Positions 20,911 to 34,080 are shown, numbered from the stretch's first letter. The stretch: 64,000 nt of DNA from Coptis chinensis (GCA_015680905.1 CM027380.1:16510001-16574000), one strand, 5' to 3'. Notes: a model not told the origin generated them from the letters alone. A program made the numbers and translations.

Positions 20911-23540
20911 TACCCTCTTGGACCAAAAGATTGGGTTAAAACCGAAAATACTGGAACTAATAAACCGCGGCAAGTTTTTCCATTATATATAAGATATATA
21001 AGTAACTGTATCATGATCTGACATTTGTTGCACAGTGCAAATCATGACGTGTTTTATTGTTTAGATGTGTTAGAGAGACGATATGTGTAATACTTAGGTG
21101 CTTCGTGATTCCATTTTTCATAATTTGTCTTACTCTAACCAATTACAAATTAAAATTTCCCACCATGAATAACTGTGAAGTTTGAAGTTAGATTATTATT
21201 CTTAAGTCTCAAGTTAGATTCATCTAAAACTTGCCGCTCAGGCCTTTTCTATTGCTCTAAATAAATCTCCCAAACTTGACTCTCAATTATATTTCCCTCT
21301 TGTGTGTAGGTGGCCAATGTTTTCGGCCATGATTACAATAATTCGCCTGACCAGGTATGCAACCTTGGACGCTCTACTAATCCCCGAATGAAAACGTTCA
21401 AATGACAGAATCTTTACCACGTACGCGTGTGCACCACGAATACTGTAGATTATATTTGGTCAACCATTTACCTCAACTATACGCAAATCTGCATGTGAGA
21501 TCTTCTCATCTTCAGAGGAAAATGTTAATAATAGAGTCTAAAGTAGCTTTTACCCATATAACTCAACTTGTCTACCTTATCCGACATTGGAACACAATTA
21601 AGGTGATTGAGCTCATCATCAACCTTCGCATAGGAAGAATAGCACAGGCATTTAGCAGGGAAACAAGGGGGTAGAATGTTTCTCTTAAGAGTAATATCAC
21701 ATGTAGGAGTCCCAACCGCATGTGTTAGTGCACATTTCCACTTGGCCAATTGAAGGTGTTAGGCAAAAGACGGTGTCAAACAAATACTTATATATACCAT
21801 ACAGGTAACTGTACTTTAATTCAGGCAGATATTTTTGTATCGTGCACGTATATATATGCTAATAAAGGAACATTTATCCAAGTATTAAGGAATTGAAATT
21901 GAGACCATCATCTAAGCAGAAATAAGAAGAAGATATAAAAACATGACTGACCATCATAATATGTTAATACCATATGCAGTATCACTAGCATTGCCTGATA
22001 TGATATAACGTTTTCCTAAGTTTTTCGTACTACAATTATTAGTGAAATGTTTATTTGGTAAATTTTCCCTGTACTTAATCATTGGAGGTTTGAAGTGAAA
22101 TGTTGGGGGAAAATTTACCAAATAAACGAAAAGGTTATACCCATGGCGGAATTTAACGATTTATGGTTCCCGGTCTAAGAAAACCTTTTTAACTAACAAC
22201 AAAAGATTGCACGAATTATATACTAAATCGTATATTGGGGATCCGATAGTTGACGTTAGGAATTGATCTCCTACCATGATTGTTAGACCGAAAAGAGAAC
22301 AATTAATATTTTTGACTTAAATGAAAGGGATTTGAGGTTGGTCGACTCCTACTAGAGCTGAATTAGTTATGTGTTTAAATGAAAACGAAAACATTCAAGA
22401 TTTTATACAGAGTTGAGAATACTAAAGGAAGAGTTGAAGACAGGAAGAAGTGGTCCAAAGGTATGTCCAGCTGAAGGTCAATTACGTGGGGAGTGATCAA
22501 AATCCTCGGTGACCAGTACTTGCACATTTTCTATCCTTTCTAATTCGCTGTAAACAATTCATACACAACTAGCAACCCTCAAATGTGGCATGTATTGAGT
22601 TCCCTTTCTCGGCTTTCTTTCGTACTAAAACATCACCTCCAAAATTCCTCAGCCCCCACAACCTGATGTCCTGATCTGCCGCTTCTCCTCCCTTATGTCC
22701 CCACTCCCCAGTCCTACCATGCTATTCATGCTTTCAGAAGATGACAACAATAAAAACAAATCAATGGGAGCAATGCCAGTAACTTATTAAGTACCCCCTC
22801 TACTATATAGTTGCACCCATGCCACATTGCCAATTGCCACCTCAAGAGACTAAATGCCATGTGCTTCACTTTTTATTTTGATCCACTGGTGGTTTGGTTG
22901 TAGATATATGTGTTAAGCCAAGGCGGAAGTCCTGCAAGCTGCAACACAAAAATCATAGCATTATATATCAATTTTAAACCAATTAGCGTATCCATCCGAG
23001 TTAAGATATGTGTCATAGTCAATGTAAGTAGAGATATTACGCATTTCATAGAAAGTCGCCTCTATGCGAAAATTCTGAAAGGGCCAATCATTCCTCTAAA
23101 TTAGTTATATTTTCCCATCCCCACCCACCTCTCACCCTCTCACCCTCTCATTTTTTCTCCTCATTTTTTTTTCTGAACTTTTCCTATCTGTCGTTCCTTA
23201 TCTCGTCTCATTCAAGTCAGGAATAAAGAAAACTAATCAAAAGTTCTCAAAGAGAAAGTAAGAGCAAAAAAAAAAGAGTGTGGTTTCTTGGTAGCCACTC
23301 CAGGAGGTTATTGTGAGATCAGAAATAAACACGTACATCTTTCTGGGGTTGGCCTGGATACATGCACTACACATCTTTAAGTTCAAGCAATCTACAACTC
23401 TTATTTTCTTCCTTTTTTATTTTTACTGCTTTTTGTAAAATATATATTTCTTGTTTTCTACTTGAAGACCTCAACTTGATTCCAAACCTCAAATGGTTAG
23501 TTATTACTTATTAGTTATCATGTACCCCTCTTTTCATATT
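20911..23540. other. Intergenic region upstream of the TTL gene
   Basis: AT-rich DNA with no recognisable gene. The ORFs at 21402-21674 and 22910-23104 have no supporting motif. A 21-bp perfect inverted repeat lies at 22049-22069 and 22107-22127. Near the gene, 23110-23170 is C/T-rich (repeated CACCCTCT), as in many plant promoters. Confidence 0.5.
22049..22127. repeat. Short hairpin, 21-bp perfect arms
   Basis: GTTTATTTGGTAAATTTTCC and its reverse complement are separated by 37 bases. The word GTGAAATGTT also occurs as a direct repeat beside both arms. It may be the remains of a small MITE. No flanking target-site duplication was confirmed. Confidence 0.6.
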
Positions 23541-23665
23541 CATATATATTAAATGGTTTTAAAGTTCATATCAACCTCCCCACGCCCTTCTCTTCTATTT
23601 TAGAGGGAGCTACATTCTAAAAAACTATCCCAACAAAGAAAGGAAGATCGGCTGAGGGAAGAATC
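23541..23665 (+). promoter_or_regulatory. Probable core promoter and 5' leader of the TTL gene
   Basis: CATATATATTAAAT at 23541-23554 fits a plant TATA box. A start site about 30 bases on would leave a leader of roughly 85-90 bases. The leader ends in a purine-rich stretch (GAGGGAAGAATC) directly before the ATG. No upstream ATG is seen in that leader. Confidence 0.35.
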
Positions 23666-26439
23666 ATGACAACAGAAATATTAAGTGATTATTCCGCTCA
23701 AAAGAAGTCAGGTTGTGGTATTCAAGGTTTGTACAATGGAGTTTTTGGTCGCCGGAGCACTAAGCCTAGAAGAACACTCTCAACAAGCTCAATTCCCATA
23801 CACAAAATCAGCAGCATCATTACTAACTTAAAGATTAGGCGAGCTGTAACTGGCGAGACTGCCTTGCTTGATAGTTCCAATTCAGCTGAGCTTCCTTCAG
23901 AACTAGTAGAGAAGTGCGTTGCAAAGACAACAAGTTATTCCAAGATCACTCCAAGTCATCAACGAAAACCGTCCCATGGGACTAATACTAGTAGTACTTC
24001 ATCGTCGTCAACCAGTTCAAACACAATTTCAAAAGCGCCATCAACCTCAGGCCTAGTTCAAGGGAGGAGGCTGTCCAAGGATAGTAGTTGTGTTTCTGAA
24101 ATGCTCGATGGTGTTAGTGTTTCTGAGCGGTCAAAGGGAAGCAATTCTCTTGTTAGAGCTTCGTCTGGCAATATCACACCCTTAAATCCCATGGGCAACT
24201 TGAGGAAACCTGGAATTGGAAATTCAAACTCGAGTGAAGCCTATGGTATCAAGTATACTATAAGTACTAGTAACACCAACAGTGTTATGGGTAATATAGT
24301 GAGAAAGACTAATGAGCATGAAGCTCACCATCAGATCAATTTAAAGCCAGGTTCTAATTACAAAGCTCTATATAAAAGATTAGATCCTGAAACATTCAAG
24401 GTGATGGGTAATGACGAATACAAGAAGGGGAGATACCCCGAAGCCTTGACTTTGTATGATCAAGCTATTGCTCTCAACCATGAGAATGCTTCTTACAGAA
24501 GCAACAAGAGTGCAGCATTAATGGGTCTTGGGAGGCTTTTCGAGGCAGCTTTTGAGTGCCAAGAAGCCATTAGGATTGATCCTTTTTATCGAAGAGCTCA
24601 TCATCGCTTAGCTACACTGTATTATAGGTATTAATTACTTCAAGTTCTACATTGGTTGGTCCATAAATCTAATTTGTCTACTACAATTAAATATACCATT
24701 TTAGAGAGTTGCATTGCATGTAACTTGTATATTTTTTCCAGATTAGGAGAAGCTGAGAAGGCCTTAAATCATTACAGACAATCCGGATTCGAAGTCACTA
24801 CATACGAGATTTCAAAGGCTCAAGCCCTGAAATCCCATCTCGACAATAGCATTGAAGCAAAGAAGATAAAAGACTGGCACAAAATGCTAAATGAAACCGA
24901 GCGTGCAGTTTCCCTAGGCGCAGATTCAGCCCCACAGGTACGGTTAACTACCTACTCCTTGTTCCAATTCTTAGTTTCTACAATTTTGTACTCATTTCCT
25001 ACCTAAGTTTCATGGTCCATACACTTACTCGAGTCTTTTTTTCGTATTGCAAAAGGTATTTTCGTTCCAAGCAGAAGCACTATTGAAGCTCCATCGACAT
25101 GAAGATGCCGACAGTGTATTGACAAAGAGACTTAATTTCGACGTTGATGATTGTACAAAGTTTTTCGGCCCCACTGGAAATGCACAGATACTCTTAATCC
25201 GAGCACAGGTTGACATGGCTTCCGGCAGGTTAGTCTTTAAAAAGAAAATAAACTCGACTAATATATTTAACACAACATTATTTAACTAGTAGACGTGTCA
25301 TCAATACATTAGGCGATAAGCTTAAATAATCTCCCACTAAGAAATGAATTCGTCAAAGAATATGGATTTCTAAGCAAGCTGCAATAATCCATTTTAAATG
25401 TATATATGTCCAGAGTTGTATATGTAACTCGTGTTTAATCATTGATCTTTTTGGCAGTGTTTTGGATCTAGACAAGACAAGCTTTCAATATGCTGTAAAA
25501 TTTTAGTTTCTTTATCATCTGAAAATGTTCAATTGGCTTCAATTCTAAAGGTTTGATGAGGCCATGGTGGCAGCTCAGAGAGCACTTCGACTAGACTCAA
25601 GCAACAGCGAAGTCAGTTCTGTCGTGAGGATGATTCAAGCTGTGTCATCTGCTCGATCAAGTGGTAATAAATTATTCAAGGCCTCCGAATTTGCAATGGC
25701 GAGTATGGCATATGCTGAAGGACTTGAGCATGAGAGGTTTAACTCGGTGCTGTTGTGCAACCGTGCTGCTTGTAGAATTAAGCTAGGCCAATATGAGAAA
25801 GCTATGGAAGATTGTACCAATGCTCTTAATGTACGTCCATCTTACAGCAAAGCTAGACTAAGGAGAGCTGAGTGTAATGCCAAGGTGACTTAATTGAACC
25901 TACTCCTGAACGAAGAAATACGAAAACATAAAAAGCTAAAAATTTAGAATTAAAATCAAAATCAGTAAATATTCAAATGACAAATATTTTCAAATCCTTA
26001 ACAAGTTGGATTTATTCAAATTCTAATTTCTTATAACCTAACCAATTACAAACTACTGACCAAGTAATTCAACTGAGCTGTTTATTTTCTAATTCAAGTT
26101 TACAAACTTATCTCGATTTTCATTGATCAATTTGAACATCGTGACATTACTTGCTTGGCAAGAGGAAATTCTAATCATTTCTTATCGGACATTAATTTTG
26201 TGTATTAGATGGAACGTTGGGAGGCGGCAATCCAAGATTACGAGATACTGACAAGAGAAAGTCCAAGAGATGAAGAAATGGGTCGAGCCCAACTTGAGGC
26301 CCAAGTCCAGCTGAAAAAACAGCGAAGCGAACATACTCCAAACATGAAATTCAGTGCTGACGTGGTCGCTATCAGCAGCAACGAATGTTTCACAAACTTT
26401 GTAACGTCACCTGTCAAATTCGTAGACGTACAAGGATAA
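23666..26439 (+). CDS. TTL-family tetratricopeptide protein, thioredoxin-like domain absent
   Basis: Five exons fit GT/AG rules: 23666-24627, 24742-24937, 25056-25228, 25551-25884 and 26209-26439. They total 1896 bases, an exact 631 codons plus stop. Residues 1-240 are basic and Ser/Thr-rich. TPR repeats run from about 245 to 355 (KVMGNDEYKKGRYPEALTLY, AYRSN-type and RRAHHRLA motifs) and from about 444 to 595 (SSGNKLFKASEFAMASMAYA, LCNRAACRIKLGQYEKAMED, RWEAAIQDYE). Plant TTL proteins are scaffolds in brassinosteroid and stress signalling and normally end in a thioredoxin-like domain of about 100 residues. Here the sequence diverges after NMKFSADVVAIS and stops 36 residues past the last repeat. 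Loss of the domain, or a missed further exon, are both possible. Confidence 0.9.
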
Positions 26440-27182
26440 CCTCATTCTTTGATCTGCCTTACGTACAAGCTGTACAAGATATCTTTTGCGGTGATATGAT
26501 AATCACCATGATTTTGATGATCACATTTTCTCTCCCCCAGACCCCCACATCGATTTGTTATATAAAGTGTCTCCATTTTGCGAGATTTTCCCATTACAGA
26601 ATAGCACGTACTCAATATATTTGAATACATTGGAATTTATTTAAGTGATGGTTGTTTTGGTAATCGGATATACCATTTGAAAATTAAAGTGATGAGTAAG
26701 TCTGTTAGCGGCACACTAAAACTATCATTTCTCAGAATGGCACTTTTAAATTGAAGAAATGGTTGAGGGAATTTGTCCAGGTCGCAAAAGAAATGCAAGA
26801 AGGCTCTCTTCGATGAAAAGATGCAGTGTTGATCTCTAAATCGACTTAATCGCAAGCTGTTTAGATCTTCCATGATCATCTATTGCAGTTACTTGTTGTA
26901 AATGCACTATTTTTTTCTGAGTTGTTCATTGGTATTGCCTTTTAATTGGCTAAATTAAAAAATTAAACATAAAACAACAATAAGTTGCACAACAACAGCA
27001 TATCTGAATGTTATATAATTGTTGCACATTGATGCACATTCATCTGGAATTCTGTATATATAGATTCATTGTACGAGAGAAGGTAGTTCTCAATTTCTCA
27101 TATTCCTAATTTATTTAGGGGAGTCTAACATCAAGATTCATCACATAAAGGTTATTTGGTCAATCGAGGAACAGAAGCTGCA
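26440..27182. other. 3' flank of the TTL gene
   Basis: AT-rich. I looked here for a thioredoxin-like continuation and found none in any frame. Contains the probable 3' UTR. The outer Tat element inserted at 27183-27187. Confidence 0.45.
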
Positions 27183-27187
27183 CTGAG

Positions 27188-27526
27188 TGTAGTGGCCCAA
27201 TAATGAGAGATGGACTAGCTCAATAGGATAAGGAAGGGGATGTAAGATAATAAGGGAAGTCGAGGAGTATGGTATCGTGACCGCGGAACCCTAAACCGCG
27301 GACGTGGCATAGGTACGGTGGAAAGAGAGACCGAAGGATGGAAAGACAGGTGGACGAACAAGATGAAGTGTAGAAGGGGTATAAAAAGAAGATGATGGAG
27401 AAAAGAAAGGGAGGCCGCACAGTGAAAGGAAAAGAGGGGAGAGAAAGGAAAAGAGAGAGAAAAAGACTAGTTAGAGCTTGAGTTTTTTGCTCTTCGGTTC
27501 TTACTTGTAGTTTTTAGGTTCATACA
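27188..27526 (+). repeat. 5' LTR of the outer Tat element
   Basis: 339 bp, starting TGTAGTGGCC and ending GTTCATACA. It contains a TATA-like GGTATAAAAAG at about 27378 and is followed by the primer-binding motif. The partner LTR is split at 38121-38214 and 51068-51316. Confidence 0.93.
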
Positions 27527-27545
27527 TTTGGCGCCGTCTATGAGG
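27527..27545 (+). other. Primer-binding site of the outer Tat element
   Basis: TTTGGCGCCGTCTATGAGG immediately follows the LTR. It has the same core as in the minus-strand element at 7455-7469. Confidence 0.75.
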
Positions 27546-27570
27546 ACCGAAGAGATTGTAGAAGGTAGAA

Positions 27571-29113
27571 ATGGCATCGAAAGTGAAGAAAGGGGTAGGC
27601 AAACCAAAGAGGGCAGTGGTGCAAGTCTGCAAGATCCAACACCGGAGGCGGTGATTGATGAGGAGGGAGGTCAAGAAGTGGAGCATGAAACATAAGAAAC
27701 CCGGCTTATGCGAGAGGAGATCGGGAGACTGAGAGAAGAGAACGACGAGCTGAGGAGAGAAAAGGAAAGAGCGGAGGAAGAAGAAGGGGAAGAAACAGGT
27801 GAGGAGTCTGACGAGGAGGAGGGCGAGCCGGACCTCGTCGAAAACCCGGTGGCGGGCTTGACTATAGAACAAATTCAGGAAATGATAGATAATGACAGAG
27901 AGGCGAATCGGCAGCAGGCAAAGGGCCGTGGGGGGACAGCAAGCCAAGTGGTGGCCGGACTAAATCGCAACCCATTAGCGGACGACATCTGGGCGTCATA
28001 GGTGCTGAAGTGATTCAACCAACCTAAGTTCGAAAGATACGATGGCAAAGGAGACCCGACTGACCATATCCATCATTTCAGACAACAGATGCCTCTCTAG
28101 TAAGAGGTTTGATATGATGGACTACGGTGTATGATGTTCCCGACGAGTCTGGAAGGAGGGGCGTCGGACTGGTATTACCGGTTGCCAACGGGAAGCATAA
28201 GGAACTTTCAAGAGTTGGAACAGGCATTTATAGATCACTTCATACACCAGAAAAAGCGAATGGTGGATATCGCGGTATTATTCAATGTTCGACAGAGATC
28301 CGCGGGTCAGTGAGGGAGTACCTATGTCGATTCAAGGCTGAGACATTGAAGGTCGAAAATCTGGATGAGATAACCGCGGTTATCACATTTAAAAGAGGGT
28401 TGCGACCAAAGACAGGAGTACACCAATTTGTGGCGAAGAACGAGATTGCAACCTTGCATGATCTATATCTGCGAGTGGAAAAATATATCAGGTATGAGGA
28501 CACTATACAGAAGGAGTTTAAGAGGTCAGAGAAGGCAGTGTTATCGTTGGAGAAAAACAGGGAATAATACTGAAAGGCGGCGGCGTCCGAGAAGGAAAGC
28601 GGTGGGTACCGTGGATACCCACCAAGGGCAGAAAGAAGCCGGGAGGGGATTCAAAGGGAAAATAGAGAAATGAAACCATATCGCGAGATAGAAGTGACAC
28701 CGCTGAATAAACCCCTGAGCGAAATATTGTCGTTGATTAAGAACCTACAGGGATATGAAGGGCCACGGAACACCCCAGTAGAACTACCTGATAAACCTTT
28801 CTGCGCCTATCATCAGATACGCAATCATGAGACCGACGACTGTTATGCCCTAAAGTGGTTGGTTCAACGATTAGTGGAAAAAGGGAGGATGAGGGAGTTT
28901 GTAAGGGGAGCACAGAATGAGGAGCGTATGCCGCGACAGGACCGGATACTAGGAACTATTAATGTGATTTTTAGTGGAGAGGTATTTAGTCATAATGCTC
29001 ATAGAGATAGGGTAAGGAGAATCGCGAGCATCCAGCAGATCAATGACGGGACAGACAAACCGCGACCAAGAGTAGGGACTGCGGAGGACAGATCAAGACA
29101 GGATTGTTTTTAG
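27571..29113 (+). pseudogene. Outer element gag region (fossil)
   Basis: Starts with MASKVKKGVGK. A coiled-coil acidic stretch follows (REEIGRLREENDELRREKER). The gag core begins with FERYDGKGDPTDHIHHF and includes GASDWYYRLPTGSI. A zinc-knuckle-like part (CAYHQIRNHETDDCYALKWL) is followed by a linker. Broken in several places. Confidence 0.8.
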
Positions 29114-29132
29114 TAGTGCGGACCTACGGGCA

Positions 29133-32100
29133 GTGGATTCTCCCCATGAAGATGCGTTGGTCATCACAGTAGCAATGGGCAATTACATGGTGAAGAGGGT
29201 GTTGATCGATTGTGGTAGTGTAGTGGATTTGTTGTTTAAAGGAGCTTTGGAAGAAATGGGGATTGATCATAGGCAATTGAGGCCTCTACAGACTAATTTA
29301 TATGGGTTCAATGGGAGTATGACGGAGCCTATGGGAGAACTCTTATTGCATGTAACCAAGAGTTCAGTGACGGTCTTTGCACGGTTTATGGTGGTAGATT
29401 CTTCTTCCCAGTACAATGCGATTTCAAGGAGACGGTAGATTCACGAGATGAAGGTTGTACCGTCAACATACTATTAAGTGATACGATTTCCCACCCCGAC
29501 GGGCATGTATGAGGTTCGCGAAGATCAGGTGACGGCCAAGAATAGTCACAGAGGTACAATGAAACGATTGATCTGTGGACCAGAAGAAGAAAACTCAAGT
29601 CCTAGGAAGAGGCAGGCATAACAATTATAGTGCGCCTCTGTGGAGGGGGAGGAGGAGTCAACAGTGGGTCCGAAGACACTCGATGAGATTGAAGTAGTGA
29701 ATATTAGGGAAGGGAAGGAAGAGAGATTCACCACGATAGGGTCCAATTTGCCGGAGGAGTGCAAAAGTAAGTTAATACAATTCTTGTCAGAAAACAAAGA
29801 CATATTTGCGTAGATAATTGAGGATGTTACGGGGTTAGACCCGTAGTTTGCGTGTCATCGGCTACACATGAAAGAGGATGCCAAGCCAGTGAGGCAAAGA
29901 ATGCGGAGCATTAGACCAAAGTATGCAGAGGGCATTCGCGAAGAGGTTGCATGGTTAAAAGGAGCCGGAATAATACGAGAAGTGGAATTCATAGATTGGT
30001 TGTCCAATGTAGTCGTGGTACCAAAAAAGAATGGCAAAGTTCGGATGTGTGTCGATTTTACAGATGTAAATGTAGAGTGCCTGAAAGATAGCTACCCCAT
30101 GCTGCGGGTGGATGAATTGGTGGATAGGACAGCAAGATTCAAAATATTTTCGTTCATGGATACCTCTATGGGATATAACCAAGTCGCGATGTACGGACCG
30201 GATCAGGAGAAGACAGTATTTGTCATAGAAGGCGGCAGTATTGCTATACCAGGATGCCATTTGGATTGAAGAATGCTTGAGCCATTTTCCAGAGGCTAGG
30301 TGAGAAAATATTCGAAAGTAAGATTCACAAGGGGATTGAAATTTATATAGATGACAAAGTGGAGAAAAGCATGTCGGAGGAGGAACATTTAGAGGGGTTG
30401 AGAGAGACATTTAGGATACTGCGAAAGTACAATTTGAAGTTGAATCCAAAGAAATGCACCTTCAGAGTGACCATGGGAAAGTTCTTGGGATACATTATTA
30501 TGCAACGGGGAATAGAGGCTAATCCGGAACAGATAAGAGCTTTGGTGGAGATGTCATCACCGCAGAATGTCAAGGAAGTCCAGCTGTTGGCGGGTAGGGT
30601 TGCAGCTTTGAATAGGTTCATTTCCAAATCATCTGATAAATGTAGACCATTGTATCAATTATTGAGAAGCACCCCAAAGTTCTCGTGGATATCAGAATAT
30701 GAGGAGGCGTTTCAAGAGTTGAAGAGGTATTTGGGTAAGGCTTCCTTGTTATCTCGGCCAGAACAGGAGGAGAAGTTGTATTTGTATTTGGGGGCTACTG
30801 AGTATGCAGTTAGTTCAATTCTTGTCCGTCTAGTCGATAGAATGGAGAAGTCAGTGTATTTTCAAAGCAAAACAATGTTGGATGTAGAGACGCGGTATAG
30901 TAGAATTGAGAGATATGCCCTTACGTTAATTTTCTCGGTTCTAAAGCTGAAGCCCTACTTCGAGTCACACTCGGTGGTGGTGGTGACTGACCTGCTTCTC
31001 AAACAGGCATTAAGGACAGAGAAGTCAGGTAGAATGTTGAAATAGGCAGTGATACTTAGTTCGTACAAGATACAATATCAAATAAGAACAGCGGAGAAAG
31101 CGCAGGCGGTAGCGGAGTTTTTGGTTGAGTTCCCTGCAGAAGATCCCACTTGGGGAGACGAGATGGTCATGGAACCGGAGGGGGATGGGGAGCCCGACCT
31201 ACTAGACCCTTGGGATAAGAGGAATGGGTGGAGAGTATTCGCAGATGGATCTGCCACTGACGCATGCAGCGGTATAGGAGTTGTGTTGGCCGCGCTTGAT
31301 AATAACAAAATATAACAGACCATGAAACTAGGGTTCACGGCATCAAGTAACGAAGCTGAGTATGAAGCAGTGATAGCGGGATTGAGAATGGCCGAGGACT
31401 TGGGAGTAAAGGAACTGACCGTGTATTCCGACTCAAACCTAGTGGTATGTCAAGCTAATGGAGGGTTCGCTGCTCGCTGTCTGCGAATGGCTAAGTATTT
31501 GAAGGTGGTGCACGAAAGGTCCAGCAAGTTTGTGAAACTCAGATTTGTACACTTGGGTCGTGGTGAGAATATGCATGCAGATGCCCTGGCATACGTGGCT
31601 GCAACCATACCTGGGTCCGAGGAAAGAACAATACGGGTAGGAAGACTGGAGAAGCCAAGCACAGAGGAGGTGATGGAAGTGTGTCAGATTGCAGCAGAAG
31701 AAGGGGGGTGGATGGATCCCATTAAGCATTTCTTGGAGGGAAAGGAGGTGACTGATAAGAAAGAAAGAAGGAGGTTGGAACAAGCGTCTCAGAGATATGT
31801 TATGTTGGAAGGTGAACTGTACCGAAAGAACTTCAATGGGCCATTGTTGAAGTGTTTAGGGCCACGGTTAGCCTTAGAGGTGCTGGCAAAATTGCATGAA
31901 GGGGACTATGGGAGCCATTCCACTGGGAGAACTACAGCATACCGACTATTATATTGACGCAGGGCTACTTCTGGCCCCACATGAAGAGGAATGCAGTGGA
32001 ATTCGCTAAGAACTGTGACAAGTGCCAGAGATTTTTACAGCTGATATTCATTCCCGCGGAGCCTCTGCATAATGTCTCAAGTCCATGGTCTTTTGCTATG

Positions 32101-32860
32101 TGGGCGATGGATATCGTAGGTCCACTGCCCATGGCTAGCGGCAAAAGGAGATATATGCTGGCAGTCACAGACTACTTCACCAAATGGATAGAAGCTGTAC
32201 CTTTGTAACAGGTGAAGGAGACGTAGGTGATTAAGTTTCTATAGGAGAACATCATATGTCGGTTTGGGCTGTCATATGCCATCAATGCAGACAATGGGAC
32301 ACAGTTCACGGGAGCAAAGGTGACTGAGTTTCTGCAGGCGTACAAGGTGAAACAAGGGTTCTCTGCCCCCTACAACCCCGAGGGCAACGGACAGGCTGAA
32401 TCTTCCAACAAGACAATAATGAACAACCTGAAAAGGAAATTGGAGGACAAGAAGGGCGCGTGGCCCGACGAGTTGACCATGTTCTTTGGGCTTATTGAAC
32501 CACACCTCGAACAACCACCAAGGAAACCCCATTTGCCTTAGCATACGGTGTCGAGGCCGTGATTCCTTCAGAGATGGTGGCAGCTACTATGAGAACCAAG
32601 GCCATGGAGGAGGGATCAAATTGGTGCATCCTGGCAAGGGATTTGAATTTGGCAGAAGAGAAAAAAGACTCAGCTCGCATTCGATTAGAAGAGTATCACA
32701 GGCGATTACAGAGGCAATACAACAAGCGGGTCAAGCCGCGGCAGTTCAAGATAGGAGAGTTGGTGCTCCGCCGGGTGACTCCAAGCACAAAGAAAGAAAA
32801 GGATGGGAAGTTGGGTCCAAATTGGGAAGGGTCGTACACAGGGCCGGCTTTGAGGGGTAG
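29133..32860 (+). pseudogene. Outer element pol region (fossil)
   Basis: Protease (RVLIDCGSVVDLLFKGALEE) at 29133-29438. RT from about 29868 (VRMCVDFTDVNVECLKDSYP). RNase H near 30359-31045 (FLGYIIMQRGIEANPEQIRA, LDVETRYSRIE). Archaeal-type RNase H at 31230-31560 (SSNEAEYEAVIAGLRMAEDL). Integrase from about 31780 to beyond 32860 (CDKCQRF, WAMDIVGPLP, NADNGTQF, YNPEGNGQAESSNKT). The double RNase H marks the Tat lineage. Fossil. Confidence 0.88.
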
Positions 32861-33833
32861 GCAGCATAGGCCACCACCTAGGGCCTCCATTTGATTGCTA
32901 ATATTTAGGGCCTCCAGCTGCTACACAAGTGCACACCCACTGACCTACGTCCATATTCATTTTTTTTTTGGTTTAGCTGTTTGGCTCGGCCCATTTAGTC
33001 AAAACTTAAAAGCCCAACTGCACTAAACAAAATAAACGAAACAAAACTTACATACTTACAGTAGCAAAACAAGAGATGAGGATGCCGTATTTCAGACTAT
33101 TTTAGCGAATTAGTGGATGTCGGATTTCTTCTCTTTTTGACTTTTTCCTACAAAAGTCAAAAGTTTTTCTAACAAATGTATGAGGTCTCAAACTCTCAAT
33201 GCTAAAATTATTTGAATTGCTTATTCTATTATTTCAATTTAAAATTTCTTTTGTTTATGAATTATGAGTTTGAATATATAATATGTTAGACAAAGTTTTA
33301 AATTGAATTAAGACTTTTAGGAGTAGAAATTATTTGAATTGGATATTTGCCATTGGTTTAGGCATGCATTTAAGTGTTACACCACAATTTTGTTTGTGAA
33401 GCTTTGAAATTCGTCGGTTATTCTGTTGTGATGACTGATGAAGTTGTGAATTGTAATTGTTGACTAGTTGCTTCACTGAGTTGTTTTACTAGCTTTGGAA
33501 AAGACAATTTGTAACGACTCAACATACTAGAAGCAACAAGTCCATGTACATTACCTTTACTTGTCCATTATTATGAAGGTATGTTGCACTTCCACTTTTC
33601 TCTTATACTTCACTTCTTGTCATTTTAGAAGTTGAAGGGAACGTTCAAATGTTTCATAGACATGATTACGAAATGTACTGTTCTGCTCACACCCCCACTG
33701 CAATGCAGTATACTAGTAATAATTTTAAAAAAATACGTGCGTGTGCGTGTTTTTTTTTCTCCTAAGACAGAGGGCCCATTTTTAGGAGCTAGCCTAGGGC
33801 CACCCAAATCTCAGAGCCAGCCCTGGCCGTACA
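32831..33833. mobile_element. Non-autonomous hAT (Tip100-like) DNA transposon
   Basis: A 987-bp insert (32839-33825) interrupts the integrase end of the outer element. The ends are inverted repeats CAGGGCCGGCTTTGAG and, read inward from the right, CAGGGCTGGCTCTGAG (14 of 16 match). The flanks are an 8-bp duplication, GTCGTACA against GCCGTACA. Subterminal GCCTAGGGC-type words occur near the right end and related words near the left. A CAGGG terminus plus an 8-bp target duplication is typical of hAT elements, and the subterminal words resemble Tip100. No transposase frame is present; the interior is AT-rich filler. Confidence 0.85.
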
Positions 33834-34080
33834 CCGTGGTGGAAGTAGGAGGGTCTGGTACTTATAAGCTCCGAACAATGAAGGACAAACTGATAGAAAA
33901 GCTTTGGAATGTAAGAATGTGGAAAAAAAATTTACAACTGAATGTAATGAAGTTACAAAGCAATGTAAGGAAGGTCCAGAGCAGAAGACTAGAGCTGTTT
34001 GTAAATATATAAAACCACAGCACTTTTGTGAAAAAAAATTTGTTTGCTATGTGTAATGTCTAAATGAGAATGTGAATCGC
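33834..34080 (+). pseudogene. Tail of outer element integrase and start of 3' region
   Basis: Element sequence resumes after the hAT insert with YTVVEVGGSGTYKLR, the usual C-terminal part of a Tat integrase. A short AT-rich spacer leads to the tandem array. Confidence 0.7.

Noticed and set aside
21402-21674. 90-residue ORF upstream of the TTL gene
   Set aside because: No motif, no splice context, and overlapped by an equally long ORF on the other strand.
27501-27947. 148-residue minus-strand ORF over the outer Tat element 5' end
   Set aside because: Hydrophobic shadow of the purine-rich gag start on the opposite strand.
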